In this document: piece after piece, positions 38,257 to 48,345 of the stretch
How the letters are laid out: each line of letters starts with the position of its first letter
Numbering within the stretch: position 1 is the stretch's first letter
Source of the DNA: Agaribacterium sp. ZY112
GTDB taxonomy: Bacteria; Pseudomonadota; Gammaproteobacteria; Pseudomonadales; Cellvibrionaceae
Length of the DNA stretch: 64,000 nucleotides
Assembly (NCBI RefSeq): GCF_041346925.1
Contig: NZ_CP166840.1
Coordinates: forward strand, 3,033,001-3,097,000
Reading direction: 5' to 3'
Notes under the pieces: model-generated
What the model saw: the letters and a program-made list of their open reading frames with translations, nothing else
The model's database searches: none
What the model was told of the DNA's origin: nothing
Translations under genes and position numbers: made by a program

Positions 38257-40454
38257 TACTTGTTCACCAGCTTAAAACAACAATGAATTTTTTTATTTCG
38301 CTCATAATCTTTATCTATGCTTTGCGTCGTTATATCTTCAACATTGAAACGCTCTTGTAGGCTTGTGTCGATTTTAAAGCTGCGTAAATTATTTGAAAAG
38401 TACAACACACCTCCGGGTTTTAAAAGTTCCATACACCGCTCAACTAAGGCTGTGTGATCTCTCTGAACATCAAAGCTGTCGTCCATTCGTTTTGAGTTAG
38501 AAAAACTCGGTGGATCGAGCATGATGACATCAAAACCTTGGCGGCATTCTTTTAGCCATTGTCTAACATCTGCACGTACTAATTGATGCTTGTCTTTTTT
38601 AAAATTATTTAACTCTAAGTTTCGTTCGGCCCAGCTGAGATACGTTTTACTCATGTCGACACTGATACTGTCGCATGCTCCACCCTTGATGGCGTGCATG
38701 GTTGCACTTGCCGTATAGCAAAACAGGTTTAAAAAACTCTTGCCTTTGATTTCGTTTGCAATTTTTAAACGCAGTGGTCGATGATCTAGAAACAAACCGG
38801 TATCAAGATACGACTTTAAATTAACTGCCAGCTGAACTTGGCCCTCTTGAACACTAAAAAAATCGCTTTCCTGAGGGGCACTTTGACGTTGGTATTGATT
38901 GGCTCCACGGTTTCTCTGCCTAGTTTTTACATATAGCTCATCTTCTTTTAGAGAAAAGACATCGGCACAGGCCTCTAAAATGGCCTTAAAACGCTTTTCT
39001 GTTTTACGAGGATCAATTTTAGCTGGTGCTTGATACTCTTGAATGTGTACTTGATCTGCATACACATCAATAGCTGCGGAATACTCTGGTAAGTCGGCAT
39101 CATAAGCCCGGAATGCATTAATTGAGTGTTGTGTTCGCCAGCTTTTTAAACGTGATAAGTTTTTACGCAGGCGATTCGCCACCATGGCCGCACCTTCACT
39201 TAGGGGCTTTTTCCTAGGCTCTCGCTCTTCGCGACTTAAGCTGCTTTCTTCATCTAATTGATATAAGCGCAGTTCACATGCAATAGCGCCATTCATAAAC
39301 TTATATTTACGCTCATAACGTAAACGTGTCTCACCTAGTAAATCCGTATTAGAGCTAAATAAAGCCATGCGCCAACCGGTAAGCGATGTTTTGGCGTGAG
39401 CGGCAAGTTCACGATAATCAAAGCTTAATTTTTCCGCCTCACCTAAACGCATGCCGTAAGGTGGGTTGCAGACCAATAAGCCTTGAGTGCAAGCTCCTTG
39501 ACCAAGATCCTGCTCCAAGAAATTAGTGTTTTGAATGTCTAATAAACCAGCAAGCCCCGCTCGCTTAATGTTTGTATGGGCCTGTTCAGAAATGCTGGCT
39601 TCTATTTCAAAGCCTTTTATAGCCAATAAGTTGCAGTCTCGCTGCTTGGCAATACTGGCATTATTTCGAGCGATGGCTTGTTGATGCTGATCTTGCCAAA
39701 GCTCTTGCTGGTGCTGCCGCCACTTGCTGAAGCCCCAGGTTTTGCGAAGCAAGCCTGGCGCTTGATCAAAAGCCATCATGGCAGCTTCTATCAATAAGGT
39801 GCCAGAACCACACATTGGATCAATAAAGCCGAGTTGAGACTGCTCAGTTTGCTTATTGAATGCTTCTAATCTAGCAGGCCAGCCTGAGCGAACAAGAATA
39901 GCCGCCGCTAGGTTTTCCTTCAGCGGCGCCATACCTCCGGCTTGGCGATATCCACGCTTATGTAAGCTATCCCCACTTAAATCTAGGGCGACATAACATG
40001 TTCTTTTACCGAGCCTTACGTTGATGCGGTGAGTGGGATGTTGCAAGTCGACATCTGGGCGTTCCACTGCTCGTTGTACAAACTGATCAACAATAGCGTC
40101 TTTTACAACTCGAGCTGAAAATTGTGTGTGGCGTAGATGATCATTGCTGCCAGCAAAATCAACTCGTAAGCGAGCGCCCTCCTCCATGTGCTCAAACCAA
40201 TCAACCGCTGCAACGGCATCGTATAGGGCGTCTCGATCACCTGAGGGGGCTTCATTAAGGAGCAGCAAAACACGGTTCGCTAAGCGGGACCATAAGTTAA
40301 TTTGGTAGATCTGCTCTATGCTAGCTTGAACAAAGACACCACTAACAGTTTGCTTTAGTTCACTTATGCCTAGGCCTTTAAGCTCTGATTCCAATAGCGC
40401 TTCTACGCCGGCTGGGCAGGTAATAAAGAGTTTATATGCTGTATCGTTATTCAA
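38256..40454 (-). CDS. rlmL: 23S rRNA (guanine) methyltransferase RlmKL
   Basis: Bifunctional enzyme making m2G2445 and m7G2069 in 23S rRNA. The 732 residues show an N-terminal THUMP domain (~residues 40-115), the m2G methyltransferase with [13 protein letters not shown], and the C-terminal methyltransferase with [19 protein letters not shown] and [15 protein letters not shown]. coli RlmKL is about 702. The gene lies divergent from rmf and pyrD is nearby, the order seen in Pseudomonas. Confidence 0.95.
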   Translation of the reverse strand: MNNDTAYKLFITCPAGVEALLESELKGLGISELKQTVSGVFVQASIEQIYQINLWSRLANRVLLLLNEAPSGDRDALYDAVAAVDWFEHMEEGARLRVDFAGSNDHLRHTQFSARVVKDAIVDQFVQRAVERPDVDLQHPTHRINVRLGKRTCYVALDLSGDSLHKRGYRQAGGMAPLKENLAAAILVRSGWPARLEAFNKQTEQSQLGFIDPMCGSGTLLIEAAMMAFDQAPGLLRKTWGFSKWRQHQQELWQDQHQQAIARNNASIAKQRDCNLLAIKGFEIEASISEQAHTNIKRAGLAGLLDIQNTNFLEQDLGQGACTQGLLVCNPPYGMRLGEAEKLSFDYRELAAHAKTSLTGWRMALFSSNTDLLGETRLRYERKYKFMNGAIACELRLYQLDEESSLSREEREPRKKPLSEGAAMVANRLRKNLSRLKSWRTQHSINAFRAYDADLPEYSAAIDVYADQVHIQEYQAPAKIDPRKTEKRFKAILEACADVFSLKEDELYVKTRQRNRGANQYQRQSAPQESDFFSVQEGQVQLAVNLKSYLDTGLFLDHRPLRLKIANEIKGKSFLNLFCYTASATMHAIKGGACDSISVDMSKTYLSWAERNLELNNFKKDKHQLVRADVRQWLKECRQGFDVIMLDPPSFSNSKRMDDSFDVQRDHTALVERCMELLKPGGVLYFSNNLRSFKIDTSLQERFNVEDITTQSIDKDYERNKKIHCCFKLVNK

Positions 40455-40533
40455 TGTTTCTTCTACCCAATTGATTTTAAAGATTTTTTACTGTTCATGT
40501 TTACTTAGTGCCATGCCTAGGGTTTATACGATT

Positions 40534-40561
40534 TTGCCATTAAGGAGCAAGACGCTATAAG
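40534..40561 (+). promoter_or_regulatory. Sigma70-like promoter of rmf
   Basis: TTGCCA (40534-40539) and TATAAG (40556-40561), 16-base spacer, within the 260-base rlmKL-rmf gap. It would give a leader of about 150 bases before rmf. No other gene is seen in the gap. Confidence 0.5.
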
Positions 40562-40713
40562 AAATAAATCGTTCACTCAGCGCTCACAAATTGAGAAACT
40601 GCAGGCTCGCTGTTGTTACAGGGAGCGTAAGGGGCACCGTTGCCGTTGGTATATGTGCATAGTGTAAGCCCAAACCCTGTGCCGCTAACAGCAATAACCC
40701 CAAAAGAGGAAAG

Positions 40714-40938
40714 ATGCCTATGAAGCGCCAAAAACGCGATCGCAGCGATCTGGCTTTTAGTCGTGGTTACCAATCGGGATATTCAGGAGGCTCCCGAGAC
40801 AAATGCCCATATGAAACAGGCTTTATACGCCACCAATGGCTAAGTGGTTGGCGAGAAGGTCGAGAAGATCGATGGAGTGGCTTTAATCCAGCTGCATGCG
40901 CACAAAAAGTAAGTAATATGCACAGTTCTTACTACTAA
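40714..40938 (+). CDS. rmf: Ribosome modulation factor
   Basis: Small basic protein that drives 70S dimers into hibernating 100S particles. The core MKRQKRDRSDLAFSRGYQSG matches the E. coli RMF start, followed by CPYETGFIRHQWLSGWREGREDRW. The ATG at 40714 gives 74 residues and an AGAGGA site with short spacing; the ATG at 40720 (MKRQ...) is the classical start. The C-terminal ~20 residues (SGFNPAACAQKVSNMHSSYY) extend beyond the 55-residue E. coli protein. An antisense reading frame at 40573-40773 is not supported. Confidence 0.95.
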   Translation: MPMKRQKRDRSDLAFSRGYQSGYSGGSRDKCPYETGFIRHQWLSGWREGREDRWSGFNPAACAQKVSNMHSSYY

Positions 40939-40962
40939 CGCTTCCACTTAAACACATTTATA

Positions 40963-40989
40963 AAAAAAGCGGGCAATGCCCGCTTTTTC
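40963..40989. terminator. Bidirectional rmf/pyrD terminator
   Basis: GCGGGC (40969-40974) and GCCCGC (40978-40983) around AAT, with A-rich and T-rich flanks on both sides, between the convergent rmf and pyrD. Confidence 0.92.
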
Positions 40990-41014
40990 TTTTTATGCCT
41001 AAACTAGGCGGCAT

Positions 41015-42043
41015 CTAATCAAAAGCAGCATTCACTGACTTAATTAGCGTCGGCCCCTTATAGATAAAGCCGCTGTATATTTGCAGTAAATCAGCGCCGG
41101 CTTCTATTTTAGCGATAGCATCATCTGTTGAGCTAATACCTCCACAGCCAATAATCGGCATATCCGCACCTAGGTTTTGACGAAGCTTGGCGATCACTTG
41201 AGTGCTTAGCTCTGAAAGAGGTGCTCCACTGAGGCCACCGGCCTCTTCTGCGTGCTTATGCTCTGCAACTGCATCACGAGAAACAGTCGTATTCGTGGCT
41301 ATAACGCCATCCATCTCATGTTTCATCAAGGTTTCTGCAATAAACTTAAGGCCTTCGTCATCACTATCTGGTGCGACTTTTACTGCCACAGGCACGTACT
41401 TGCCATGATCATCAGCTAAGCGTTTACGCTCGTCGGCAAGCCCTGAGATCAGTTTCTCAAGCGCATCACCAAACTGTAGGCCGCGTAAGCCCGGTGTATT
41501 GGGGCTACTAATATTAATGGCGATATAGTCTGCTAAGTCGTAGACCTTTTGCATGCAAGCAATGTAATCGCTTAAGGCGTCTTCATCTGTTGTTGCTTTG
41601 TTTTTGCCGATATTGATGCCGATGTTACCGTTGTAGCGGCGATGATTTCTAACTTGGTTGGCGAGATAATCAACACCCTTGTTGTTAAACCCCATGCGGT
41701 TAATGATGGCTTCATGCTCAGGCAAACGAAACAGTCTGGGTGCTTCATTACCCGATTGGGCAACGGGGGTTACGGTTCCAATTTCAACAAAACCAAAACC
41801 CAGAGCACCCATGGCATTAAAATAATCGCCATTTTTATCAAGCCCCGCAGCTAAACCAACGGGGTTGCTGAACTCAAGGCCCATGATCTTTTTACTGTGC
41901 CCTTGAAAGCGAGGCTTGAGCAAACCTATCAGCTTAAGGCGCTCCGCCGCCGACATCATATCCATTGAAACATCATGAGATATTTCAGGATTCATCAAAA
42001 AGAGTGCATTTCGTACAAGTTCGTACATGGTAGAGCGGCTCAT
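41015..42043 (-). CDS. pyrD: Dihydroorotate dehydrogenase (class 2, quinone)
   Basis: Membrane-associated FMN enzyme of pyrimidine synthesis, passing electrons from dihydroorotate to quinone. The 342 residues show the class 2 N-terminal helix (MYELVRNALFLMNPEISHD), FSNPVGLAAGLDKNG, NISSPNTPGLRGLQ with the catalytic serine, and GVIATNTTVSR. A GAGGT ribosome site supports the ATG at 42043, but an ATG five codons later (42028) matches the usual family start. Confidence 0.95.
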   Translation of the reverse strand: MSRSTMYELVRNALFLMNPEISHDVSMDMMSAAERLKLIGLLKPRFQGHSKKIMGLEFSNPVGLAAGLDKNGDYFNAMGALGFGFVEIGTVTPVAQSGNEAPRLFRLPEHEAIINRMGFNNKGVDYLANQVRNHRRYNGNIGINIGKNKATTDEDALSDYIACMQKVYDLADYIAINISSPNTPGLRGLQFGDALEKLISGLADERKRLADDHGKYVPVAVKVAPDSDDEGLKFIAETLMKHEMDGVIATNTTVSRDAVAEHKHAEEAGGLSGAPLSELSTQVIAKLRQNLGADMPIIGCGGISSTDDAIAKIEAGADLLQIYSGFIYKGPTLIKSVNAAFD

Positions 42044-42095
42044 ATGACCTCTGGCTCAGCTAGTAATTTGCGCGATAGGATAGCGGAATGATGCT

Positions 42096-42314
42096 TTAGA
42101 GTCGACGAATGTGGACCAACTTTGAGTTATTATCAACCAAGATTTCAAAACAGCCTTTAATACCACTGTAACCGACATAAGGTCTTAGACTCGAAGCAGG
42201 AAAGCGCAAGCGCTCTCCACTTTGACTTCTTGCAATAACGCTTTGAGCGCGCCCCTGATAAAGCTTTTGAAACTCTTCTGCGCTTAAACTCAAATTGACG
42301 ATGTACTGTCTCAT
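42096..42314 (-). CDS. DUF2835 family protein
   Basis: A 72-residue protein matching the DUF2835 pattern: LSLSAEEFQKLYQGRAQSVI, LRFPASSLRPYV and GIKGCFEILVD. Such proteins are common in Pseudomonas and relatives; function unknown. It lies between pyrD and gdhB, 39 bases after the latter, co-directional. No signal peptide. Confidence 0.85.
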   Translation of the reverse strand: MRQYIVNLSLSAEEFQKLYQGRAQSVIARSQSGERLRFPASSLRPYVGYSGIKGCFEILVDNNSKLVHIRRL

Positions 42315-42353
42315 TGCCGAGCTATTTCCTTGATATTACCCTTATTTGTTTAA

Positions 42354-45300
42354 CTAATTGTGAATCGTCACCTGAACGAGGTCATTTAGCTCTCTAAGTG
42401 CAACAGAGAACATGGCGTAATCAGCCTTATTGCTACCCTCAACCTTCGTGACCATTGTTGTCCAGCGACGTACCATCGTGTCATTCTGCTCATGCCAGCA
42501 GGCCACTCGCTTACCTATGTCACCACTATAACGCTCTGACAATAAACAAATGCTGAGCTTTCTTAACTGGGCTTCTAGATCATCAATATAGGCTTCCCTT
42601 GCGCTTGCCTGCCAAAAACTATCAACCTTAATTTTAGATAGTTGATTAGCAAACCAATCTAATTTCAGGGTGTGCATAAGCTCGATAAAGGTCTCTACGC
42701 ATGCCTTTATATCTGCCCCACTCTGATTTGATACCTCTACCACACCTAAACCACTGAATAGACTATCCGGCATTTGTATCGAATCGAGCCAGCAATCATC
42801 GATACCATCTTGTTTATGTTGTTCAATGCCTTCTGCCCAGTGCGCCTTGTGAGCTTCGGGTAATAGCTTACCCACACAAGCTTGTGCTTCTCTAAGTTTA
42901 TTTGCAAAAGCCTTTATCTCATGAGCGACATCTAGACCACTGCGACGATTTTTTAAGAACCACGACGTACCACGGCGTACTCGGCGTAACATAGTGCTAA
43001 GTAATGAGTGTTGCAGTTTCGCCTCGAGCTTATAATCAAGCGAGCCTATGTAAGAGAAAAACTCGTGCAAAGAGAAAACGTCACGAGCTACAACATAGGC
43101 TTTGACCACCTCTTCAGGACTGCTACCTGAAATCTCCGAGAGGCGATAAAACGAGGTAATCCCTAAGTGATTTACAAAGTCATTAGCCAGCTGAGTAGCA
43201 ATAATTTGTTTGCGTAACTTGTGTTTTTGTATTTCATCAACATAAGTGTCATGCAGCTTTGCCGGGAAAAGATTGAACACGGCTTGAGCACAATAATTGT
43301 CGTTTGCAATATCGGAATCGGATAAAGCCTCTTTTAATTGTACTTTTGCATATGAAATTAATACGCATAATTCTGGCCTAACAAGCCCCTGCCCTTGAGC
43401 AATACGCTCTAGCAATAGCTCATCGGCAGGCAAGTATTCAAGCGAGCGGTCTAAGCGACCGCTCTCCTCTAGTTGAACAATAAAACGACGATACTCATTC
43501 ATTCTGTTGAGTACCTGAGATTCAGCCAAGCTTAAAGCCAATGTTTGTCGATAGTTATTTGCAAGCACCAAGTTACTGACATCATCTGTCATTTCTTGCA
43601 GTAATTTATTTCTTTGCTTTTCTGTTAAATCACCGTTTTCGACTTGCGCATCGATCAGAATCTTAATATTTACTTCATGGTCCGAACAATCAACACCTGC
43701 TGCATTATCAATGAAATCGGTGTTACAGGCGCCACCGTTTTGACTGAACTCTATACGGCCATTTTGAGTTAAGCCTAAGTTTCCGCCTTCACCAAAGACT
43801 TTGGCGCGTAGCTCTGACCCATTTACCCGCAAACAGTCATTGGCTTTATCCCCTACATTGGCATGGCTCTCTTGCTCACTCTTTACATAAGTTCCAATCC
43901 CGCCATTCCATAGTAGATCAACCTCAGCCCGAAGAAGTGACTTAATTAATTCATTCGGTGTTAATCGAGAAACATTCAGACCAGTTAGCTGCTTCACCTC
44001 CGCAGTTAATTCAATAAATTTGTCCGATCGTAACCAAACACCACCGCCTTTAGAAATAAGTTCTTTTTTATAATCAGACCAACCTGAAGCAGGCCCCTCG
44101 AATAAGCGCTGGCGTTCTTGGTAGGATTTCTGTGGATCTGGTGAGGGATCGATAAAAATGTGTAAATGATTAAATGCCGCAACAAGGCAAATTTGCTCTG
44201 ACAGCAGCATGCCATTACCAAAGACATCTCCTCCCATGTCACCTATGCCAATCACCTTGAATGGGTCAGTTTGAGTATTTAAACCTTGTTCACGGAAAAG
44301 GCGCTGCACGGAAACCCAAGCACCACGCGCTGTAATTCCCATCGCCTTATGGTCATAACCTTGGCTGCCTCCGGAGGCGAAAGCATCTCCTAACCAATGG
44401 CCTTTTTCTATCGATATTTCATTCGCAATATCACTAAAGGTTGCCGTACCTTTATCGGCAGCAACTACAAGGTAGGCATCATCACCATCACGACAAATGA
44501 GCCTTTCTGGGCGTTTTACCTGGCCCTCAACTAAATTATCAGTGAGCTCTAATAGTGAACGAATAAACAAGCGGTAGCACTCTATACCCTCTGCGAGTTG
44601 ATCAGCTCGAGAAGCACTGCGATCAAGCTGTTTTGCAACAAACCCACCTTTTGCACCACTTGGGACAATGACGGAATTTTTTACCTGCTGCGCTTTTACT
44701 AAGCCTAGCACCTCGGTACGATAATCTTCTATACGATCCGACCAGCGCAAACCTCCCCGCGCAACTTTAGAGGTGCGTAGATGTACCCCTTCAACCCGAG
44801 ATGAATAAACAAAGAATTCAAAAGCGGGTTTAGGCTCTGGGATATCTGCAATTTTATTGGGCTCAAATTTAAGCACTGTGCAAGGAGAGTGTTCGTCATT
44901 ATCACCGCGCTGATAAAAATTAACTCGAAGAGAGGCTTCAATGAGCTCGATATAACGCCTAAAAACCTGCTCCTGGCTAAGCACGGCGACATTATCTAAT
45001 TCAGTATTTAAAGCCTCTACTAAACGCGCAGCCTGCTCGTCTCGTAATTCTGTACTTAAACTTAACTCAGGATTAAAGCGCTTATCAAACAAAGTAATCA
45101 GGTGCTTAGTAAGCGATGGGTATAACACCAAGCTATCACTGATGTAATCGAGACTTAGCTCAAAGCGTGTTTGCTTCATATAGTGCGCATAGGCACGCAG
45201 CAAATTCACTTCACGCCAGTCTAACTGTGCAGAAAGCACTAAGCGGTTAAAGCCATCGCTTTCATGGTGGCCTTGCCAGGCGTGTTTAAAACACTGCTCA

Positions 45301-47210
45301 AACTTTTGTTTAATGAGGGTAATATCATTAACCGACGAATTAGAGCCCTGAAGCTGGAAATCGTGTAACCAGAATACTTCACCATCAGCACGACGAATTT
45401 GAAATGGCTCTTCACCAAGCACTCTGAGCCCCATATTCTCCAGAATTGGAATGACATCAGAGAGCTCGAGCATGTCTCTAAGGTGCGCGACACGAAACTT
45501 TAACTGCTCCTCTCCATAACCCTGAGGCTGATACAGCTGAACAGAAATGTTTTCTCTTGTTTCGAGTTGCTCGAAGGTTTCTATATCATCTACGGCCGTA
45601 CGCGCATCAAAGCTTTCTTTATAGGCATGAGGAAATGCCTCGACCCAAAGCTTGTAGTATTTAACCGCTTTAGCTTCACCTAAACCGTCATCCAAGGCTC
45701 GTTTAAACTGCTCTTGCCAACCTTTGGCTAAATCCGCAACGCGGCGTTCTAATTCGTCGACATCGAGATCAATTTTATCGCTGTCCCGCAAGCGAAAAAC
45801 GATGTGAGCTCGAGCATGTTTTGACTCTGAAAAGAACGTGTTCGAATCGCCATCATCAGAGCCTATTTCTTCACCAATAAGCTGTTGGATTTTTAATCGT
45901 AACTTGGTCGTATAAAGCTCCCTAGGCACATAGACTAAGCAACTTACAAATTGACCAAAAGCATCGGGGCGAGCTAATAAGCGAATAATATCTCGTTCGT
46001 TTAACTCTACTATACGTTTAATACTCTGATAGAGCTGCTCTGCTGTGGCCTGAAACAACTCCTCTTTAGGATGCAAGTGGATGCAGCGCATCAGACGTTT
46101 ACCGTCATGCGATCTTGGATTAAGGCCAGAGCGTTCAATCACATGCTCTACCCGCTTGCGTAAAATAGGGATGTCGGTCGGAGACATAGATGAGACAGCA
46201 TAGGTATAAAATCCCAGGAATCGACGCTCACCACAGACCTGCCCTTGGTCATCGTATTTTTTTACAACAACATAATCGGGGTAAACATGCCTATGCACGG
46301 TTGAGCGAGTGCGAGATTTTGAAAAGCATAAGACCTCATCGCTCTGATAAAAGTTAGCCGCACCACTGACAAATTGCATGGCCGGTAAGCATAAGGATTC
46401 GCAATCAATGGCCTTAAAGATACCTAAGCGCGCATCTTTATCTTCCTCTAATACCTCTGCCTCGATTCGCTTCCCGCTTTGCAATACTTGATCAAAGCTT
46501 AAATCCCTATAGCCTAAAAAGGTGAAATTTGATGATTTAAGCCAGCTCAAAAAAGCCAAGCTTTCAGAATCGGCTTTAACTTGCTTAAGCTCAGCGATGC
46601 ACTCATCAAGCTTGTTTGTCATGGCAGGATAGTCACTGACTACGACAGCGACATCCTGTGCAGCGTCGATCAAGCGCTTACTTAAGGCATCTCGCTGGTG
46701 AGCATCATCAATGGCACTGATTTCAAAATAAGCAAAAGTTTCACGTATGCTATTTTTTCGCTTGCTCGGCTTTTCTGTCGCTAGAGTAAAGTGTGAAAAA
46801 CCTGTCTCACTGCGTTGCACTTCTATAATTTTGCTGCTGACAACATGAATGGCAAGCTCACTCTGTTCTAAAACTAAACGTAACGAGTCAACAAGAAAGG
46901 GGTAATCCTCATAATTAAAAAGTACGACTGTTCTTGGGCAAACCCAACCATCACGCTGCAGCTCTGGGTTAAAGACTCTACAAACAGGCTCTTTGGCTTG
47001 GCGCCCAGCTGAGAAGCAATAACAATTCAGTAGGGCTTGGCGCAGGTCTGATATAGGCCTGCCCACCCAATCGGCCAAGGAAAACTGTTCAAGCATTAAG
47101 CGAACCCAGTCCTGTTCTTGTTTGGCTGCTTTAGCATCTTGTGGTGCTAAAGCATCAAGTTCTTTTAGCAAATTTGCTATTTGTTCTAGATGCTTTTGTG
47201 CAATTTCCAC
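42354..47210 (-). CDS. gdhB: NAD-specific glutamate dehydrogenase, GDH-180 class
   Basis: Very large hexameric NAD-dependent glutamate dehydrogenase of about 180 kDa (1618 residues), homologous to Pseudomonas GdhB (about 1620). It oxidises glutamate to 2-oxoglutarate and ammonia in the catabolic direction. The catalytic core is in the second half: SRVEGVHLRTSKVARGGLRW, VLGLVKAQQVKNSVIVPSGA (catalytic lysine in KGGF), and DMGGDVFGNGMLLSEQ. The long N-terminal part is regulatory. The start is GTG at 47210 with GGAG upstream. It is divergent from the moxR operon, and that gap holds a large dyad. Confidence 0.95.
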   Translation of the reverse strand: MEIAQKHLEQIANLLKELDALAPQDAKAAKQEQDWVRLMLEQFSLADWVGRPISDLRQALLNCYCFSAGRQAKEPVCRVFNPELQRDGWVCPRTVVLFNYEDYPFLVDSLRLVLEQSELAIHVVSSKIIEVQRSETGFSHFTLATEKPSKRKNSIRETFAYFEISAIDDAHQRDALSKRLIDAAQDVAVVVSDYPAMTNKLDECIAELKQVKADSESLAFLSWLKSSNFTFLGYRDLSFDQVLQSGKRIEAEVLEEDKDARLGIFKAIDCESLCLPAMQFVSGAANFYQSDEVLCFSKSRTRSTVHRHVYPDYVVVKKYDDQGQVCGERRFLGFYTYAVSSMSPTDIPILRKRVEHVIERSGLNPRSHDGKRLMRCIHLHPKEELFQATAEQLYQSIKRIVELNERDIIRLLARPDAFGQFVSCLVYVPRELYTTKLRLKIQQLIGEEIGSDDGDSNTFFSESKHARAHIVFRLRDSDKIDLDVDELERRVADLAKGWQEQFKRALDDGLGEAKAVKYYKLWVEAFPHAYKESFDARTAVDDIETFEQLETRENISVQLYQPQGYGEEQLKFRVAHLRDMLELSDVIPILENMGLRVLGEEPFQIRRADGEVFWLHDFQLQGSNSSVNDITLIKQKFEQCFKHAWQGHHESDGFNRLVLSAQLDWREVNLLRAYAHYMKQTRFELSLDYISDSLVLYPSLTKHLITLFDKRFNPELSLSTELRDEQAARLVEALNTELDNVAVLSQEQVFRRYIELIEASLRVNFYQRGDNDEHSPCTVLKFEPNKIADIPEPKPAFEFFVYSSRVEGVHLRTSKVARGGLRWSDRIEDYRTEVLGLVKAQQVKNSVIVPSGAKGGFVAKQLDRSASRADQLAEGIECYRLFIRSLLELTDNLVEGQVKRPERLICRDGDDAYLVVAADKGTATFSDIANEISIEKGHWLGDAFASGGSQGYDHKAMGITARGAWVSVQRLFREQGLNTQTDPFKVIGIGDMGGDVFGNGMLLSEQICLVAAFNHLHIFIDPSPDPQKSYQERQRLFEGPASGWSDYKKELISKGGGVWLRSDKFIELTAEVKQLTGLNVSRLTPNELIKSLLRAEVDLLWNGGIGTYVKSEQESHANVGDKANDCLRVNGSELRAKVFGEGGNLGLTQNGRIEFSQNGGACNTDFIDNAAGVDCSDHEVNIKILIDAQVENGDLTEKQRNKLLQEMTDDVSNLVLANNYRQTLALSLAESQVLNRMNEYRRFIVQLEESGRLDRSLEYLPADELLLERIAQGQGLVRPELCVLISYAKVQLKEALSDSDIANDNYCAQAVFNLFPAKLHDTYVDEIQKHKLRKQIIATQLANDFVNHLGITSFYRLSEISGSSPEEVVKAYVVARDVFSLHEFFSYIGSLDYKLEAKLQHSLLSTMLRRVRRGTSWFLKNRRSGLDVAHEIKAFANKLREAQACVGKLLPEAHKAHWAEGIEQHKQDGIDDCWLDSIQMPDSLFSGLGVVEVSNQSGADIKACVETFIELMHTLKLDWFANQLSKIKVDSFWQASAREAYIDDLEAQLRKLSICLLSERYSGDIGKRVACWHEQNDTMVRRWTTMVTKVEGSNKADYAMFSVALRELNDLVQVTIHN

Positions 47211-47273
47211 ATTTCACTCCATGTAGTTTACTTAAGTACTTGATATTCGTAAGATTTACCCTATTAAAGCATA

Positions 47274-47322
47274 GCTTATCTATGAAAGTTCCTATCTGAT
47301 ATATATTGAACTTTCTATAAGC
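47274..47322. promoter_or_regulatory. Large dyad in the gdhB-moxR divergent gap
   Basis: GCTTAT plus GAAAGTTC (47274-47279, 47284-47291) face GAACTTTC plus ATAAGC (47308-47315, 47317-47322). The inner arms are perfect 8-mers, the outer ones perfect 6-mers. The spacer holds AT-rich -10-like elements (TATATATT). Likely an operator or shared regulatory site. Confidence 0.5.
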
Positions 47323-47365
47323 CTAGGTGTCACACCCCATCAATAATAAGAGTTTGCAGAGTATC

Positions 47366-48328
47366 ATGAGTTCAGAGCACAACCTTAGCGCACTTAAAAA
47401 TTGGCTTTCCAGCCAAATCATTGGTCAGCACAAACTTGTCGAGCGCTTATTGATTGCCATTATCGCTGACGGACATTTACTGGTAGAGGGCGCTCCAGGT
47501 CTAGCAAAGACGCGAGCGATTAAAAGCCTAGCTGATGGCATAGAGGCTGACTTCCATCGAGTGCAGTTCACACCAGACTTGTTACCATCAGACGTAACAG
47601 GCACAGATATTTACCGACCTGAGAATGGCAGTTTTGAATTTCAGGCAGGCCCTATATTCCACAACCTTGTATTGGCTGACGAAATTAACCGCGCTCCGGC
47701 CAAGGTTCAGTCTGCTTTATTAGAAGCCATGGCAGAGCGTCAGGTCAGTGTTGGCAAAAAAAGTTACCAGCTACCAGAGCTTTTTTTGGTAATGGCGACT
47801 CAAAACCCAATCGAGCAAGAAGGAACATACCCGCTTCCAGAAGCGCAACTTGATCGTTTCTTAATGCATGTGAATGTTGACTTCCCCGATTTTGAAGCAG
47901 AAAAAGCCATTTTGCGTTTAAGTCGTGCAGAAGCGAATCACATTGAAGCTCAAAAACCTGAAGTTATTTCTCAAGATGAGATTCGATCAGTACGCAAACA
48001 AGCCTTAGAATTACATATGGCTGAAAGCGTTGAGGATTATATTGTTCGCTTTACCGATGCAACTCGTCGCCCTAGCAAACTTAGCGAAACACTTAATAAA
48101 CAAATCGATTTTGGCGTCAGCCCTCGAGCAACCATAGCCTTAGATCGATGTGCCCGCGCTCATGCGCTATTAAGTGAGCGTGATTATGTTAGCCCTGATG
48201 ATGTTCAAGCTGTGATTCACGATGTATTTCGCCACAGAATCATATTGAGTTTCGAGGCTGAAGCCAGTGGTATTACCTCCGATAGCATCATCGATGAGCT
48301 TATCAGCCTCGTCCCTATTACCTGCTGA
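47366..48328 (+). CDS. MoxR-family AAA+ ATPase
   Basis: AAA+ chaperone-like ATPase heading a six-gene cluster with DUF58, DUF4381, two VWA proteins and a BatD-like protein, as in Pseudomonas and Bacteroides. About 320 residues from the ATG at 47366, which I prefer over a GTG at 47327. Walker A is EGAPGLAKTRA, Walker B VLADEINRAP, with NPIEQEGTYPLPEAQLDRFL and GVSPRATIALDRCARA. Such operons are tied to envelope stress or cofactor or metal insertion; the target is unknown here. Confidence 0.93.
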   Translation: MSSEHNLSALKNWLSSQIIGQHKLVERLLIAIIADGHLLVEGAPGLAKTRAIKSLADGIEADFHRVQFTPDLLPSDVTGTDIYRPENGSFEFQAGPIFHNLVLADEINRAPAKVQSALLEAMAERQVSVGKKSYQLPELFLVMATQNPIEQEGTYPLPEAQLDRFLMHVNVDFPDFEAEKAILRLSRAEANHIEAQKPEVISQDEIRSVRKQALELHMAESVEDYIVRFTDATRRPSKLSETLNKQIDFGVSPRATIALDRCARAHALLSERDYVSPDDVQAVIHDVFRHRIILSFEAEASGITSDSIIDELISLVPITC

Positions 48329-48345
48329 TAGCTACAGAGACCGCT

